From Lunularia cruciata (Eukaryota; Streptophyta; Marchantiopsida; Lunulariales; Lunulariaceae), in assembly GCA_948567375.1 (NCBI GenBank), contig OX419761.1:22012501-22076500 (forward strand): a stretch of DNA of 64,000 nucleotides, written 5' to 3'. Shown piece after piece: positions 1 to 13,088 of this stretch. Position numbers and translations under genes: made by a program. The notes under the pieces were generated by a model that saw only the letters and a list, made by a program, of their open reading frames with translations, had not been told where the DNA came from and ran no database searches. How positions within the stretch are numbered: the stretch's first letter is position 1; every line of letters begins with the position of its first letter.

Positions 1-200
1 TGCTCAAAATATGTTGAGTTTCTTCCGGTGGTCCAAGTAGGCAAGCTTAAATTCTCAAAGTAAAACATCGTCAGATTAGCGAATTCAAGACTGTCAACTT
101 GAATCAAGTGGCAGCAAGGTGTTGTTGTGTAAGCGATTTGAGACGCTTTTCGCTTGGTTGTGACTGCAGCCATCCTCAAGCCCTCCTCTGTTCGTAACAG
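1..200 (+). other. intron upstream of the first visible GDSL-esterase exon
   Basis: No reading frame in this stretch continues into the esterase. It ends in a pyrimidine-rich tract and an AG acceptor (199-200) directly before the FFGAND exon. It is best read as intron; a further upstream exon within the first 60 bases cannot be excluded. Confidence 0.55.
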
Positions 201-1351
201 TATTTTTCGGAGCTAATGATTCTGCCCTTCCAGATAGAGCCAGCAAAAATCAACATGTGTCAATATCTGAGTACAAGGCGAACTTGCACAAAATTGTAGG
301 TCACTTGAAGGTGAGTCCGACTATTTACTCCGTGTACACATATTCGGCTACATGATAGACGCTCTAAATTATTATCAGCATTACATAGAAGTTGTTTCTT
401 CAAGGTGCTCCTGACACATTTTTCTTCACTCTGACAGGAAGTCAAAGCAAAACACATTATCCTCATTACACCACCACCAGTTTCTATATCGGGTCGTCAA
501 GCGTATGCAAGGTCATTTAAAATTTTCAAGCTCTTTACATTTCGAGTTTCGACAAGTACTTCGGAACAAGTGGACTGATTCTGCTTCTTTTCCTTAGGAC
601 CACCTACGGGGATAAGACAGAAGTCCTTCCAGAGCGCACAAACGAAGCTGCAGGGGCCTATGCAGAGGCTTGTGTATCGGTGGCGCAAGAGCTAGGTGTT
701 AAAGCCTTGAACATATGGTCAATCTTCCAGGAAATACCAAACTGGCAAGAGAATTTACTTTGGTGAGTGAGAAAGAAACGTATTGTCTTGCCTCTCTGTC
801 CTCCTCCTTGAGCCTACTGTTGAGTGATGCTTTGGTGCGCTTTGAGTAATGTGCAGTAGAAGAAAATTGAAGCAATCTGTATTTCCGGGGGAACATGAAT
901 TCACGGACATTGTCCTTTGAATAAACGGCTCTTGCTGGGAGGGAAACAACTTCACTGTTTCCGAGTTATCTTGAAAGGAAGAGTAGATCTGGCACCATCT
1001 TACCAGAACACAAGGTAGAAGGCACAGAGTATAGTCTATCCCTCAAGACACATATCAGAGACGAGGCCTCACTTCTAAATCTGGCAAGAACATTAGTGTT
1101 ATTTTTGTTAACTATCTGATGTGCATGGCTTCTGCAGCGACGGGTTGCATTTCAGTCCTGAAGGTAACAAGAAGCTGTTTGAGGAACTTGTGAAAATTCT
1201 TGAAGATCCCAGCTTGAGTCCGTCCCTAAAATGGGATACACTGCCGTGGGACTTTCCTGAATATGATGAAATCGACCACGAAGATCCTTCGCAGACTTTT
1301 GGACCCCTGGACAGCTCCTCGATTCAAGAGATTTTGCCCCGTTATGGCTGA
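201..1351 (+). CDS. GDSL/SGNH-hydrolase esterase, CPRD49/isoamyl-acetate-esterase-like (3' four exons)
   Basis: This is the C-terminal part of a plant GDSL-type (SGNH) esterase of the CPRD49/IAH1-like group, enzymes that hydrolyse short ester or acyl substrates. I read four exons: 201-310, 438-511, 598-762 and 1138-1351. All have AG acceptors, GT donors and matching phases. Exon 1 begins in block III with FFGAND (the GxND oxyanion motif) and ends VGHLK. Exon 2 reads EVKAKHIILITPPP. Exon 3 has the conserved AYAEACVSVAQELG and ends QENLL. A Cys codon split over the last intron leads into DGLHFSPEGN, whose Asp and His are the block V catalytic residues. The ORF stops at 1349-1351 after PRYG. About 187 residues are visible; the GDS-serine block must lie in exons left of the window. 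No lesion is seen, so it is probably a working host gene. Introns are 127, 86 and 375 nt. Confidence 0.88.
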
Positions 1352-4300
1352 CTCTCTAATGGCCGGACCGATATTTTGTTGTTTTACGCAGAGATTAGAG
1401 ATACAGCTCCTAGTCTAGAATCGTTCGATGAACATTTGTTTTAATCAGTCTTTTAGATTAAACATTCTATCCTGTCGCAAGTGCGGCGATTCATAGCTCA
1501 AGCTCATGAAGGAAGTGCTTTGTAGACACTGAGTAGGATGACCCGTGAACTAGGGAAACTCATAGATGATCTATCATATGGAGCCTCAGGGCAAAGTTTA
1601 TTAATTGCATAGAAGAAGCGCATAGACTCTCATACTTCTTTGACATTGCTGAAACGGCCAGTACGGTCCTACAATTTAGGTAAAGGGCCACAGTGGCTTC
1701 AACTCCAACCGACGAAAGGTCAGATGATGGCCGTCTGCTATGTGCAGCTCTGTTTAGAGTGGAAGCTTGCACTATCCGATGTGCACATCTTGGTCTACAA
1801 TCTGCGTGTGAAGTTTGTTGCAAGCTGGATATAGCTAGTCCGTCCCTAAAACAGGATCTCATGACCCTTTGACTCATTTATAAAAGTAAAAAATCTGAGA
1901 CTCTAATAGGACAACGGAAGCTAAGTGGACTGATATGACGGACACTAAGGCAGAACGCTAGGTAAAGGTGCAGGAACTGCCAAAGTGATGAACCAGTCTC
2001 GTCATTTTGAAACCTACATTAGTACTGTATGTACTGATCCGTTTAACTTACCGAGTTTTCCTCATTGTGACGCCTTTTCTGAGACAATCTGCTGAACCTG
2101 CACTCTATGAACAGAAGGACATTTCAGGGACCTTGAAATTGAGCCCTCCGGTTGTTCTAGCCGTGAAGACTTGACACACTCGACAGCATACTCGTCTGTT
2201 CAGCTTCAAGCTTTTATTTCGGCAATAGTGACATTGTTCTTTTAGGGTTAGCCAAGACACGTTACTTGCCCTCGCTGGTTGCTAACCTGGGCTCGCCATC
2301 TTACTTATTCTAAGAGAGTACAAACTTGACTGTCACTATTATCACATGAGCGGCACCTGTATTGAGTAACAAAGTTTTGTCATGGCAACCCATGATCAAA
2401 AGAATCTCGGTATCAGGCGGTAGGTACTGACTTCCAACTACCTCAGCATGGCATGGGCAGTTTGAATTCGTCCGTGCAATCGGGCAGACAGATTCTGACA
2501 TGTTCTACACACACGGTCGTAAAGTCCTCATAATAGAACCGAAACATGCAAGCTGAACCTTCCCCACGAATCCCTGTTTCGAGCACTTGCAAAACTGCTG
2601 AAAACAGCCGTTCCTTTGTTTTGAAGCAAATTAAGCAAAAGATGAAATTAGTTTTTACTCTTCTGCTGACACTCACTTCACATGTAGATCCAAACAATGG
2701 TACTACTTGTGCTAGGAAAAGGTTGTCAAATTGACAGTGATTCGGAAAATGTCGCAGACAACCACTTCCTTCATGCAACTAAGGAGCTCCTGTCTATCTA
2801 ATGACAACGTTTGCAGCCTTCCCTGATCCTGACCTGGAGATGGGTGAAAGGTCAAAGGAAAGCATCAAGAGTGACTATGCTCATGATCGAGGGGGCAGAG
2901 GTACGCAGGTTCGCCGCCAGATATGCCAACACTCGGAGCACACTTAGTCGGTCCATCACGTAAACTGTACTCCATTCGATACTGTCATCACGTACATGTT
3001 CCCCTTTACATACAGTTCCTTCGGGGATGGTAGTTTTCATTGATTCAGAGCGTATGTAAAATACGCTTATTGCAACAAGGTGCGCGCATTAAGCAAAAAG
3101 GAGGGGAAAACCCTATCAAACTATAAAAGGAAAACTCAAACGGTTACACAGGCCAAGCCCCAATGACTTCATTGCAACTGGTTGGACGCTTCGGGGGAAT
3201 CTCATGTAGAGCTCATCCACCTCCTCCCGGATATATTCTCATTGTTTCAGGGATACTTTTGTGACTTTTCTGGATTCTGGAGTTCGTATGTTCTGGTACC
3301 TCAAGGAATCCCCTACACTAGACAAACCAGGCGTGCACGTGCGCGGAGGGAACTTGAGAGTGCTCATGATTGAGAACCTTGTGCTGATCTAGAAGCTTAC
3401 GTCAAGGCAAGTAGCGATAGTGTTAGAGATGGAGGAAATGAAGAAGGGAAAAGGGCGACCGCGTAGAAAACACGAAGGATGGGAGGAAATAGAAAAATGG
3501 AGGATGGATGAAGGATGGAGGAAATGGAAAAATGAACTATATAATTTATGCTATCGGGATGACTGGTTGCACACATGGGACTCGGTGATTCAGGCCCGGA
3601 ATTTGCCTTTATCCAGTAAGTCCACCGCTTATACCTTTTACTTCTTCTCTTCCATATGCGAGCTGGAAGGGAAGTCCCTTCCCATCCTATTTCTCGCGGA
3701 ATCACAAAAAAGAAAAGACTGCCTGTACTCACATTGTTTCACGTAGTCTTTCGCCAACATGAAACAGATCGATTGTGATAGTGGGGAAGGTCTAAACTTG
3801 GCAATCTCTAATGGTACACATCATAACATGTTCAATACATTCCACGGATGCACTCGTAAGAACTCCTTGTTCTTATGTACGGCCAAATCGTGAGTGAACT
3901 TGCTAAAAAGATGCCATTCTCCATTAGGCCGAATGTTCTGGTCACTGTTCAGGCTTATAATTACAACATTGGTGTTTGGCAGTTCTTCTCATGATGACTC
4001 TCTGTTGGTCTCTCCTCCTTTCGTGCGTGATTTGGAACTTCATGTTCCAAACCATTACTTATTGACTTTTTTTTATTGTCTTCAATGTTATATGGCCAAG
4101 TCCCAATCACGTTGGAGATTCAAAAGGTGGAGATTCAAAAAGGTTTCTAGCAATGCAGAACAAGTCTTTAAAAATCCACCAGAGATCGCACAAAGTGACT
4201 CTACAATTCCGTGGAGTTCATGACAGATGTCCAGTTTTACTTGTTAAAATGTAAAGGAAAGGCCAAAAGTTTCCAAAATAGTAGCTTCTTGTATCTCATC

Positions 4301-4940
4301 ATGGTGTAAAACATGAAGTCTAATACAGTTCCGTACAATAGCCTTTAGTAGTATTTGTTAAAAGTCCCCCACGCTCGAACGTTAATCACAAGAAGAGAGT
4401 CACGAGTTGATTTCTAGCGGCAAAACAACTATATTTGATCAACAACAGGAGTTCATCAATGCTAGAAGGATCCACCACTTGATAACAATTCATCTACCAA
4501 TGCTAGAAGGATCTACAATCTGTGAATAACAATTCATCTACAAGCAAATAAGGAGAAATAATGCACCACATAATATACATCAAACGAAAAGAAAAAGAAA
4601 AAGTATACAAAGGACCATGAACACAAGAGAGAAAGGCAAGCACAATGCCCAAAGAAGAAGGTGAAAACTAGCATTCAAACCTCTAGTTCCAATGCAAAAA
4701 CAATAGGTAAAGGATCAAAACTTATTGCTGAATTGAAAGATATAGTGTAATATTGGAAACATGAAGTGTCTGAAAGTACCAACAGTCATAGCAATGGTAA
4801 GACAGTGCAACCTACTGAACTGATTGAGCATGATCTCTATATATACATTCAATGATATGAAGGTGGACCATGTGATAAGATCAATCAGACAACTGAAATC
4901 ACACACTATGCAGGTGAACTAGGTAGCAGCTAGTCAACTG
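1352..4940. other. non-coding stretch between the esterase gene and the first retroelement
   Basis: I see no ORF with recognisable protein features on either strand. The first few hundred bases are presumably 3' UTR and downstream flank of the esterase. A TATA-like CTATAAAAGG lies at 3121-3130 on the + strand, but no recognisable gene follows it. Positions 3421-3540 are a purine-rich low-complexity run with GGAGGAAAT-like repeats. At 4457-4545 an about 45-bp segment beginning CAATGCTAGAAGGATC occurs twice in tandem. The stretch from about 4400 is AT-richer and more repeat-like than the first 3 kb. Confidence 0.5.
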
Positions 4941-6008
4941 GAGAGTGCAAAAAAGAGCAGACAACACCCAAGAGTATATTGAGATCAAATTCTCATATAT
5001 CACCCTCATAGGAAGAGTAATTGCTTTCAGCCTTATTGTTGCTTTGAGATGCATAAGCTATGAGATACTCCTTGCCTTCTTCATCAAGTTGATCCAGAAT
5101 TGCACCAATACCAAGAGTATCCCAATCTGCATGTAATATGAGGACCTTGCCAAGATCAGATCTTCTAAGTATTGGGTATTCTGAGGGCTTTTCCTTGAAT
5201 GCTTGGAAAGCCAGTTGAGTTATTGCATTGCTTTACACTTGCCTAGGTCTTATACTTGAGTAGCAAGTTGAAAACCTGGTCCTTTTTCTCCTTGCTCAAT
5301 TAATTGCATATGATGAAATAATATTTAGCTGCATAAGGGATAGAGCTCAAAGTAGTGCTTGAAAAGCCTGATGTGCTATCTTGATAGCTTCTCTATTATC
5401 CAAGCCAGTAATGTTGTGAACTAAGATACTTGCTTCACCAAAACTTGATATAGTTTCAGGTCTGATCTGGTCCATACACTTGGCATGAAGTGTAAACTAT
5501 TGAAGGTTGGCAAAAGAACTTGATTTGGATGCCATGTGCACAAACTCACATAACTAAATGATTGGAAACCAAATGTGGGACCCATATATATTTGGAAGGG
5601 TATACATGTGAATAAAAGCCAGTAAGAGCATTCAAGTCCATTATTCTCCCCAATAGAGCATTGCATTCCAATCTAGTCACCTTGGTGTGACTAATATTGT
5701 TGGTTTGGAACCCCAGAGCCCTTTCTCTCTCTTCAAGGCTTGGTTCATCCGATGTACTTGTGGAATGAAAATACACCAAACCTGGCACATCTCCTTGGAA
5801 AGCATGTGAACATGGAAATAACACAAAGGTAGGCCAAGCACCTTTGGGTTGCCCATTGATGTTTGCCAAAAACTATAGAGCTTTCTCTTGCCTTGTAATT
5901 GGTTAGCAAGAGCTATCAACATCCAATACCTATGAAACTTGGAGATTAGGGTCTCTAATGTTGTATTTCAAGGATAAATTCAGATTAGTAAGAGGTGCAA
6001 GGTTGGTC
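4941..6008 (-). pseudogene. Family B retroelement, 3' part: DNMT C-terminus and RNase H fragment
   Basis: On the - strand this continues the family B methyltransferase that was cut by family A copy I. From 6008 leftwards the frame runs TNLAPL..KYNIRDPNLQVS, with stops, then AWPTFVLFP, then ERERALGF (about 5731-5708, motif IX region) and LLGRIMDLN (about 5656-5630, motif X region). About 400 bp further on, a Ty3/gypsy RNase H fragment is clear: LILHADW (first catalytic Asp, about 5118-5138), LDEEGKEYLIAYAS and AESNYSSYEG (about 5010-5040). The reverse transcriptase that should lie between them is essentially missing, so a deletion is likely. Similarity stops near 5000. The copy is dead. Confidence 0.75.
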
Positions 6009-6699
6009 TGTAACACCCATTTGTGCATGTGTCTCGTATTATGATATTTAGCTTAGTATTACAAATACTTGAGAGATAATATTTAAATAGAGATAAAGGA
6101 TGATTATACATTATTCATGAGTAGCTAAATTTAGTCATAGCTAAGAAAGTGCAGACCTTATTTAAGAGGGAGTGGAAAAGATGAGCACCACTATTTTGGA
6201 TTCTAGTGTGTTGATTTAGTTTTATTCCTAGGTGTTTGGCTTTAAGGAAAGAATTGAGAAATCTTGGGACCGCAACCCTTTTTGTTTTGGATTCTTCTAT
6301 AGTCCAAGGATAGCCCATATGAAGGAATCTTTGACTAAGTGGTTTAGGTCAAGATAAGACCATATGCTTAGTGGAATATGCCCATGTGGATGGATATTCC
6401 TTTATACTTTTTGACTTTACTTGACTTTTAGCCTAGTAACTTGAGTTACTCTAGTAATTAGTAACTTTGGTATGTAACTATTTCACAAGTATATAAACTA
6501 GGAGTGAGGAGGTACTCATCATCCTTTCATTTGCAATTATCTCTCTCATTGAGTTCTCTAGTGAGCAATGTCTTGAGTCTTGGAGTGTTAGCCTTGGAGG
6601 AGTGTGATGGAGTTGGGGTTCTTTGCCTTTTTAGTCCATGGTGCGCTACCATGATAGCCATCAAAGGTTTATTCTGAGTGAGAGATAGGCCAACTCACA
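6009..6699 (+). repeat. 5' LTR of family A copy I
   Basis: Begins TGTAACACCC and ends AACTCACA. A TATA-like TATATAAAC at 6490-6498 is conserved in all five family A LTRs and probably marks the U3 promoter. Confidence 0.9.
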
Positions 6700-7990
6700 T
6701 TTTTGGTTCCATTGTCAAGACCTCTCTAAAAGGCAAGATAATGTTACGCGTACAATTCTATATTAGACAGAAGGAGGCTATGAGAGCTCACTTGGAGAGA
6801 TCTTTAGGGGAGGAGAGGGCTGAACTTATGTTAGAGAACTTGGACCCATTAATATACCATGTAGTTCATTATGATGTCTTTGAGGTGATTTTGTATATCT
6901 TGTACACATGAAAGGATTTGGAGAGATTGTGTGAGGTGGATTGCAGATTTTGGGGATTAAGATGATTTGGGGTAAAGTTTCAAGTTTGAGATCTGCACTT
7001 GAAATTTCTCCACATGATAGCTTGGGTTATCCTTCAGTTAGCACACTTCAAATTATTGTGAGATCTACTATGTGCACTGGGCTAGAATTTTTGGAATTTG
7101 ATAGGGTAAACTGCTCTCGCAACTGCATGCTCTTTGGAAAATTGTACACAGTCTGCCATTTCTTCAATTATCAATGGATTGGTTTGAATATTTTCAAAAT
7201 AATTCAATGCATTTTATCCTATCAATTACACAAAAATTATAGAGAGATCATTCTTGCATAGAGAGTTATGAGTTTTTAGAGTGTGTGGGTGGTTTTTAGA
7301 CCAAATCTGAAATATGTGTGCTAAATAGAAAGGTGTAAAAGATCTAAAATTGTGCAAAGAGGGAAGCCTAGAGTTTTGATCAAGTGTGAAAAATTTCAAA
7401 AGACTGTGACATACCAATTGAGAAATTTGAATGACATTGTGAGGAAGGGTCAATTTTGCAAAGTTGAGATCTCATGCACGAGGAGCTTGAGAGCAAACAA
7501 AAGTATGTTTGAGTGTTTAGATTCATCTTGGGAACATGTAGTGTAATCAAGAGTGGAAATTGAGACTATTCAAGGTTTCCCAAGGGTTTGAGGTGATTGT
7601 AGGGATGGATTTGACAAAAAGAGAGTTTAGAATAAAATTTAAAGAGAGTGTTGAAAGGATCCAAAAACCTACCCCACTTGGAGGAAAGAGTGAGTCTAAG
7701 TACTTTCTATGTAGAGAGAAGGGACATAAGGCAAATTCATGTCCATTGACCTTAGAAAGCAAGAGATTGAGGGAAAGGAGAGGATTAATTGACTTGGGTT
7801 TTCAAGTTGGACCTTCTTCACCAAGATTGGGAGGGAGAAGATCTAAGACCAAGGAGTTGTGTGAGGTTTGTGGAGTTGAAGGACTTCCAAAAGGACATGA
7901 GTGTAATGGAGTAAAACACTTTTAGAGAATTTGGTGAATGATCTTGGAGAGAGTCTTAGTACAGCTACAAAAATACTACCACCTTCATCT
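6677..7990 (+). pseudogene. Upstream ORF region (ORF0) relic of family A copy I
   Basis: Between the 5' LTR and gag this copy keeps the same extra coding blocks as the intact copy II: a block with RVQFYIRQKEAMRAHLE (about 6740-6800), one with SLGYPSVSTLQII (about 7015-7055), and a zinc-finger block at 7560-7925. In that last block the knuckle reads FLCREKGHKANSC (one Cys replaced by Tyr) and a second cluster CEVCGVEGLPKGHEC is intact. Similarity between the two copies over this region supports it being part of the element. Function unknown. Confidence 0.65.
6704..6722 (+). other. Primer binding site relic of family A copy I
   Basis: TGGTTCCATTG starts 4 bases after the LTR end and matches the first 11 bases of the intact site in copy II. 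The remainder has diverged. Confidence 0.6.
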
Positions 7991-8234
7991 ACTAGTTCTC
8001 AAGATTAGTGATAAAGATAATCTTTCAACTTATGGATAAACTATCTATGAGGGTTTGATTAATATAGGATTTGATGTTGTTATAGAAATCTTGGAGCAAC
8101 CTGAAATTTTTGTGTTCTCTAGAGTGGATTAATCTCAAATGGTGTTAGTTATGTACATACTCTATTAGTTCAAGAGAGAAAAGAAAAAGAAAAAAAGAAA
8201 AATTGAGAGAAAAGAAAGATAGTGAGGGGTTAAG

Positions 8235-11200
8235 ATAGAAAAACTTCTGGTTTTCTTTGGCAAGGATGGAGAAGATGTGGAGGCCTTTGTGAGAGACTTC
8301 AAGAGAGTTTGCATGGGAAACAATGAGAAGAGGGAGAATGAGTGGACCTCATTATTACTAGATTTCTTTGAGGATGCAACACTTACATGGTATGAGTCAT
8401 AATACCAAAAGAGAGAGAGGAGAGTCTTGGGAGAGTTTGACTTCACTCATTGAGAACTTTCTTCCAGATAAGAGTTATGAGAGATTGATGAGTGAGGTTA
8501 CCTTTCTCAAACAGGGAGATGGAGAGAAAGGGAGAGTCTATGTCAAAAGAGTGGAAAAGTTAGAGTCTAGATTTTGCATAGTGTTGAGGAAAGGTAGGGA
8601 TGATGTGGAGACTACTATTCTTGGTGAGCATGGTGCTCACCAATTATTTTGTGGGAGGGTTAAGACCACAAATGAGAAGCAAGATGAAATATAAGAAACC
8701 TTCTTCCAAGTTTGAAGCTATTAGGATCGCAATTTATATGGACGAGATTTTGGAAGGAGATGAGAGTGATTTGGTGGTGGAGGAGGTTGTGCATCCTCCT
8801 TGAGTTTACAAATATGGTGGAACTTCTGATACTTTGGTGACAAGGGTTGCACCACAAGTAGTAGTTGCTCCAATTCTTGTGGCCCTACCAAAGGATCCAC
8901 TTCAAACCATTATAGAACAACTTGCAAATCTCAAGATCAATGTGGTGCAAATATAGGAGAAGAGAGAGATGGATCAGAATTTAGGGAGAGGGCCTAGGAG
9001 TTATGGAAACTATCCATATAGAGGAGGCCAACCAGCCAACAATTTCAATGATAGAAATTGTTTTGGTTGTAGAGGAAGAGACCGCATCCAAAGGAATTGC
9101 CCAAATACCACTTACCATGGAGGAAGGGGTTACGAGGGACCCAATAGAGGGAAAGAGGGAGGTAGTGAAAGCTAAGTCACTCCTAATCCAAACAAAGGTA
9201 AGGGGATAACATCCATAGATGTGGTTGAGAGCAAGTATGAGAAGGGAGAGTGCTCAAACTCCAAGGGTCTTAATTTGGATCTTTTGGCACAAGAAAAGAA
9301 GAGAGCTTGTTTTGTAGAGGATGTGCACTCTTCTCAAGGATTTACTCCTAGCCAAGATACTTCTATGCTTAATAGGAACACTTGTACAAGCACTTCAACA
9401 CCATCAACAATAAAGACTCAAAGGAAGAAGTTAGGGATGGAGGACTTCTTGATCTCAAAGCAACAATGGAACTACAATGTCTTGGAGGATGTTGGTAGTC
9501 ACAAGGCTAACATCATAGTGGGTCAACTAATTGCTTTGAATCCTACTTTGAGAAAGGAGCTTAGATGTGGTTTGAGTTCTACAAGGAACAAAAGGAAGAA
9601 GAAAGCAAAAGCTCCAATATCAAATGGGGGTGGTGGATGCCATGCTAGCACCATGGGAGGCTTGTGAATATGCCTCTAAGATTGATGTGAGAGTGACTGG
9701 TCACAACATCAAGGATGCACTTGTTGATGTTGTGATCAAGGATAAACAATGAATGCCATGTCAAAAAAGTTGATGAAGAAGTTGGGTATGACCTTCAACA
9801 TTTAAGGTGAGCATGGCAAATAAGCAACAAGTTCAACTTATAGTGGTGATGGATAAGGTGGTAGTTTTAGTTATGGGAGTTCAAAATCTCATGACTTGCC
9901 AAGTCTTGAAGGATTCAAGCTATGACTTTCTTATTGGGAGGCCATGGTTGAGAGCAGCACACACAACTGATCAATGACACAAAGGGTACTTGAGGATTGG
10001 GCCATCAAACCATAGAGTCATAGTTCATGTGACTAACACCACCAACAATTCACAATTAGATATACTAACTTTTGATTATTGAGAATCAGATTCAAAAGAA
10101 GGAGCTTCAAGTGTGGACACAAGTATGGAGGAGGAGACTTCCACCAAGGAGGATGAATCTGAATCTGATTTAGATGTGTATCCCTTGTGTGCTATGGATT
10201 TTTCACCTAAGCCAAAGGTTTTGAAAGACCCAAATAAATCACCATTGACACTTGAGGAGATAGAAAGGAGGTTATCTACTCTCAAGTATGGTCCAAATGT
10301 TACCAAGGAGGAGAAGGTGAGATTTGAGGAGATTTTCCGCAAGTTAATCCATGAGTTTGCTTTCAGTTACAAGGATCTAAAGGAAGTCACCTTGGAGGAG
10401 CACAACATTGAGGTGGAGTCACATGCAAGACCAGTCCGCCAAAAGCAACATCGCATTAGCCCACCAATATCTTTGGTGGTGAAGGAGAAGATTGATAAGC
10501 TCAAGGAGGCCGGATTTATCTTTGAGTTGGAGAATTCAGAATAGGTGTGTCCCATTGTGATTGTGAAGAAAAAGAATGGCAAGCTTTGGGTATGCGTGGG
10601 TTACAAAAAGCCACATCTTGTTACTAAGAAGGACTGTTACCCTTTGCCATTCATTGATGAGATCTTGGAGGTTGTTGCAGGTCATGAGAGGTACAGTTTT
10701 GGAGATGATTATAATGGGTATAACCAAATCAAGATTGCACCAGAGCATCAACAACTCACCACATTTACCACACCGTGGGGAACTTACACTTTCAAGGTCA
10801 TGCCTTTTGGGCTTTGCAATGCTCTAGCCACATTCCAACAGTTCATGAACGATGTATATGAACCCTTCATTGGGAAATTTTTGAAAGACTTCATTGATGA
10901 CTTTTGTGTCTATGGGAGCAAGGAGGAGCACTTTGAGCACCTAATCAAGGTCTTGCAATGCTTGGATGAGGCAAATGGATCACTCAACCCAAAGAAGTGC
11001 ATTTTTGGATGTGAAGAAGGTCTACTTTTGGGGCACATCATCTCCAAGGATGGAATAGTAGTTGATCTTAAGAAGGTGAGGAAAATCTCAGACCTTCCAT
11101 TCCCTTCAAGCTTGACAAAGTTATGCCAATTCTTGGGGATGGTTGGGTACTTTAGGAGTTGTATCTTCTCATTTCCAACAAGGCTTATGCATTGACTATC

Positions 11201-13040
11201 TACATGAAGAAGGGTGTAGATTACATGGTGATTTTAGAAGACAAGGAGGCTCTCAAAGCTTTTGAGGAGCTCAAGCAATCCCATGTTGTAGCTCTAATTC
11301 TTGCTAAACCTGGTTGGAGTAAGCCTTTCATCCTCTACATTGATGCTTCCAATGTTGCTATAGGATGCATCTTAGTCAATTAGACCAAGATGGGCATGAT
11401 TATTCAATAGTTTATGCTAGTGGGAAAATGGTTTCAGTATAAAAGAACTACTCTATCACGGAGAAAGAAGGGTTTGCATTGATCTTTGGCTCAAGAAGTT
11501 TAGACACTACTTGATTGGAGGAAAAGCCACCATTGTCACGCATCACAAGGCCTTGAAATACATCTTCAACAAGCCTAATGTTGAAAGGAGACTAGCAAGG
11601 TGGATGATACTCTTGTTTGAGTATGACTACACCATTGAGGATCGGCTAAGAAAGAAACATACAAATGCTGATTTGTTATCTAGGGCCCATGATCATGATG
11701 GAGATGAGCTAATGGATGATTCCTTCCTAGATGAGGAGCTCATGACAATCTCAGTCACTCAAGAGGTTCCAATGGAGTACAAGGAGATTGTGGATTTTGT
11801 GACAAGTGGTAACTATCCAAAAGGGATGCATGCTAGGGAGAGAAATGCCCTTGCAGCAAGATCTAGAACTTACACAATGGTGGAGGATATTCTTTTTCAC
11901 CAAGGAGAAGATGGTCTACTTCAAAGAGCAATGAGTGAGGAAGAGTCTATTCTACTCATAAAGGAGTTTCATGAAGGTTTAGTGTGTGGAGGACACTTTG
12001 CAAAAAAGGTGACTGCTTTCAAGATTCTAGATGCAAGTTACCATTGGAGAGGGATTTTCAAGGATTGTCTTGATTGTTGCAAAACTTGTCATCTTTATCA
12101 AGCTTTTTCTAGAAAGTCTAGTTCCACTTTACCACTTAGATCAATTCCATTACTATTACCTTTTGAGAAGTGGGGAATTGATTTTGTAGGTCCTCTCAAT
12201 AGAACTCCAAGGAATAATTGGTACATTGTGGTAGTTATTGATTACCTTTCTTAGTGAGTTGAGGCTAGACCACTGAGGGACATAAATAAAGATGAAGTTG
12301 GTAGATTTCTTTATGAATGCATTATCATTAGGTTTGGATGCCCTTTGGAGTTATTTTTGATAGAGGAGAAGAGTTTACAGGAAGCATTACTATAGCCATG
12401 CTATGACATTTCTCTTTCACACATAGAGTAACTACATCCTATAAGCCAAATTCCAATGGCTTGGCAGAGAGAACCAATCAGACCTTGTGCATGATGTTGG
12501 CCAAAGATGCAGGAATGGAGGAGGCTAAACATCATTAGGATAAGAGGATTCATGCAATTTTGTGGGAGTATAGGATGACCATGAAGACTTCCACCGGGTA
12601 TTCTCCATTTCAATTTGTATATGGTATTGAGTCTACCTTACCTATTCACTTTGATCTTCCTACCTTCCAAAGCATTCATAATAGAATGAAGAAAGCACCA
12701 AGAAGTGATGCGGAGAAGTCAAGGAAGGATCAACTCATGGAATTGGAAGAGGCAAGAGCAGTTGCTATGGTTTGAGTGGAGCAAGCCCAAAGGAAACAAA
12801 AGGAGAGCTATGAAAAGAGGCAAGGCAAGAAGAAGGTGGAGCCTTTCAAAGAAGGTGATTGGGTTATGTTGTTTGATTCCATTTGATTCAAGAGTGCAAA
12901 AGAAGTTTTTGCCTAAGTACTTTGGACCTTTCATAGTGGAGAAGGTGTGGGGTAATTACACTTATGATCTCAAGGAATTGGGAGGAAGGCACTTTGATAA
13001 GATTAACCATGATAAGTTGAAGATGTATCATAAAAGGTAG
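8235..13040 (+). pseudogene. gag-pol relic of family A copy I
   Basis: Decayed counterpart of the 1608-aa polyprotein of copy II. Recognisable in order: gag matrix/capsid (about 8239-8800), zinc knuckle with its second Cys replaced by Arg (CFGCRGR, about 9060), protease (about 9680-9960, shortened), RT (10113-11195, with GLCNALATFQQ and FIDDFCVYG at about 10890-10915), RNase H (about 11200-11680, YIDAS in place of YTDAS), integrase zinc-binding part and core (11700-12660, GIDFVGP present), and C-terminal part to 13040. At least ten stops or frameshifts interrupt it, for example after the gag segment at 8400, at 10542-10544 and near 12255. No chromodomain is present. Confidence 0.9.
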
Positions 13041-13088
13041 AGAGACCTTCACTTTGAGGATAAAGTGAAAACTTAGTCCGGGGGTAAA

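Noticed and set aside
3121-3373. A promoter (CTATAAAAGG) with a 63-codon ORF downstream as a small gene.
   Set aside because: The ORF has no ATG at its start and no recognisable features; the TATA match alone is weak evidence.
6700-6725. An initiator tRNA-Met primer site for family A.
   Set aside because: The site reads TGGTTCCATTG, not TGGTATCAGAGC.
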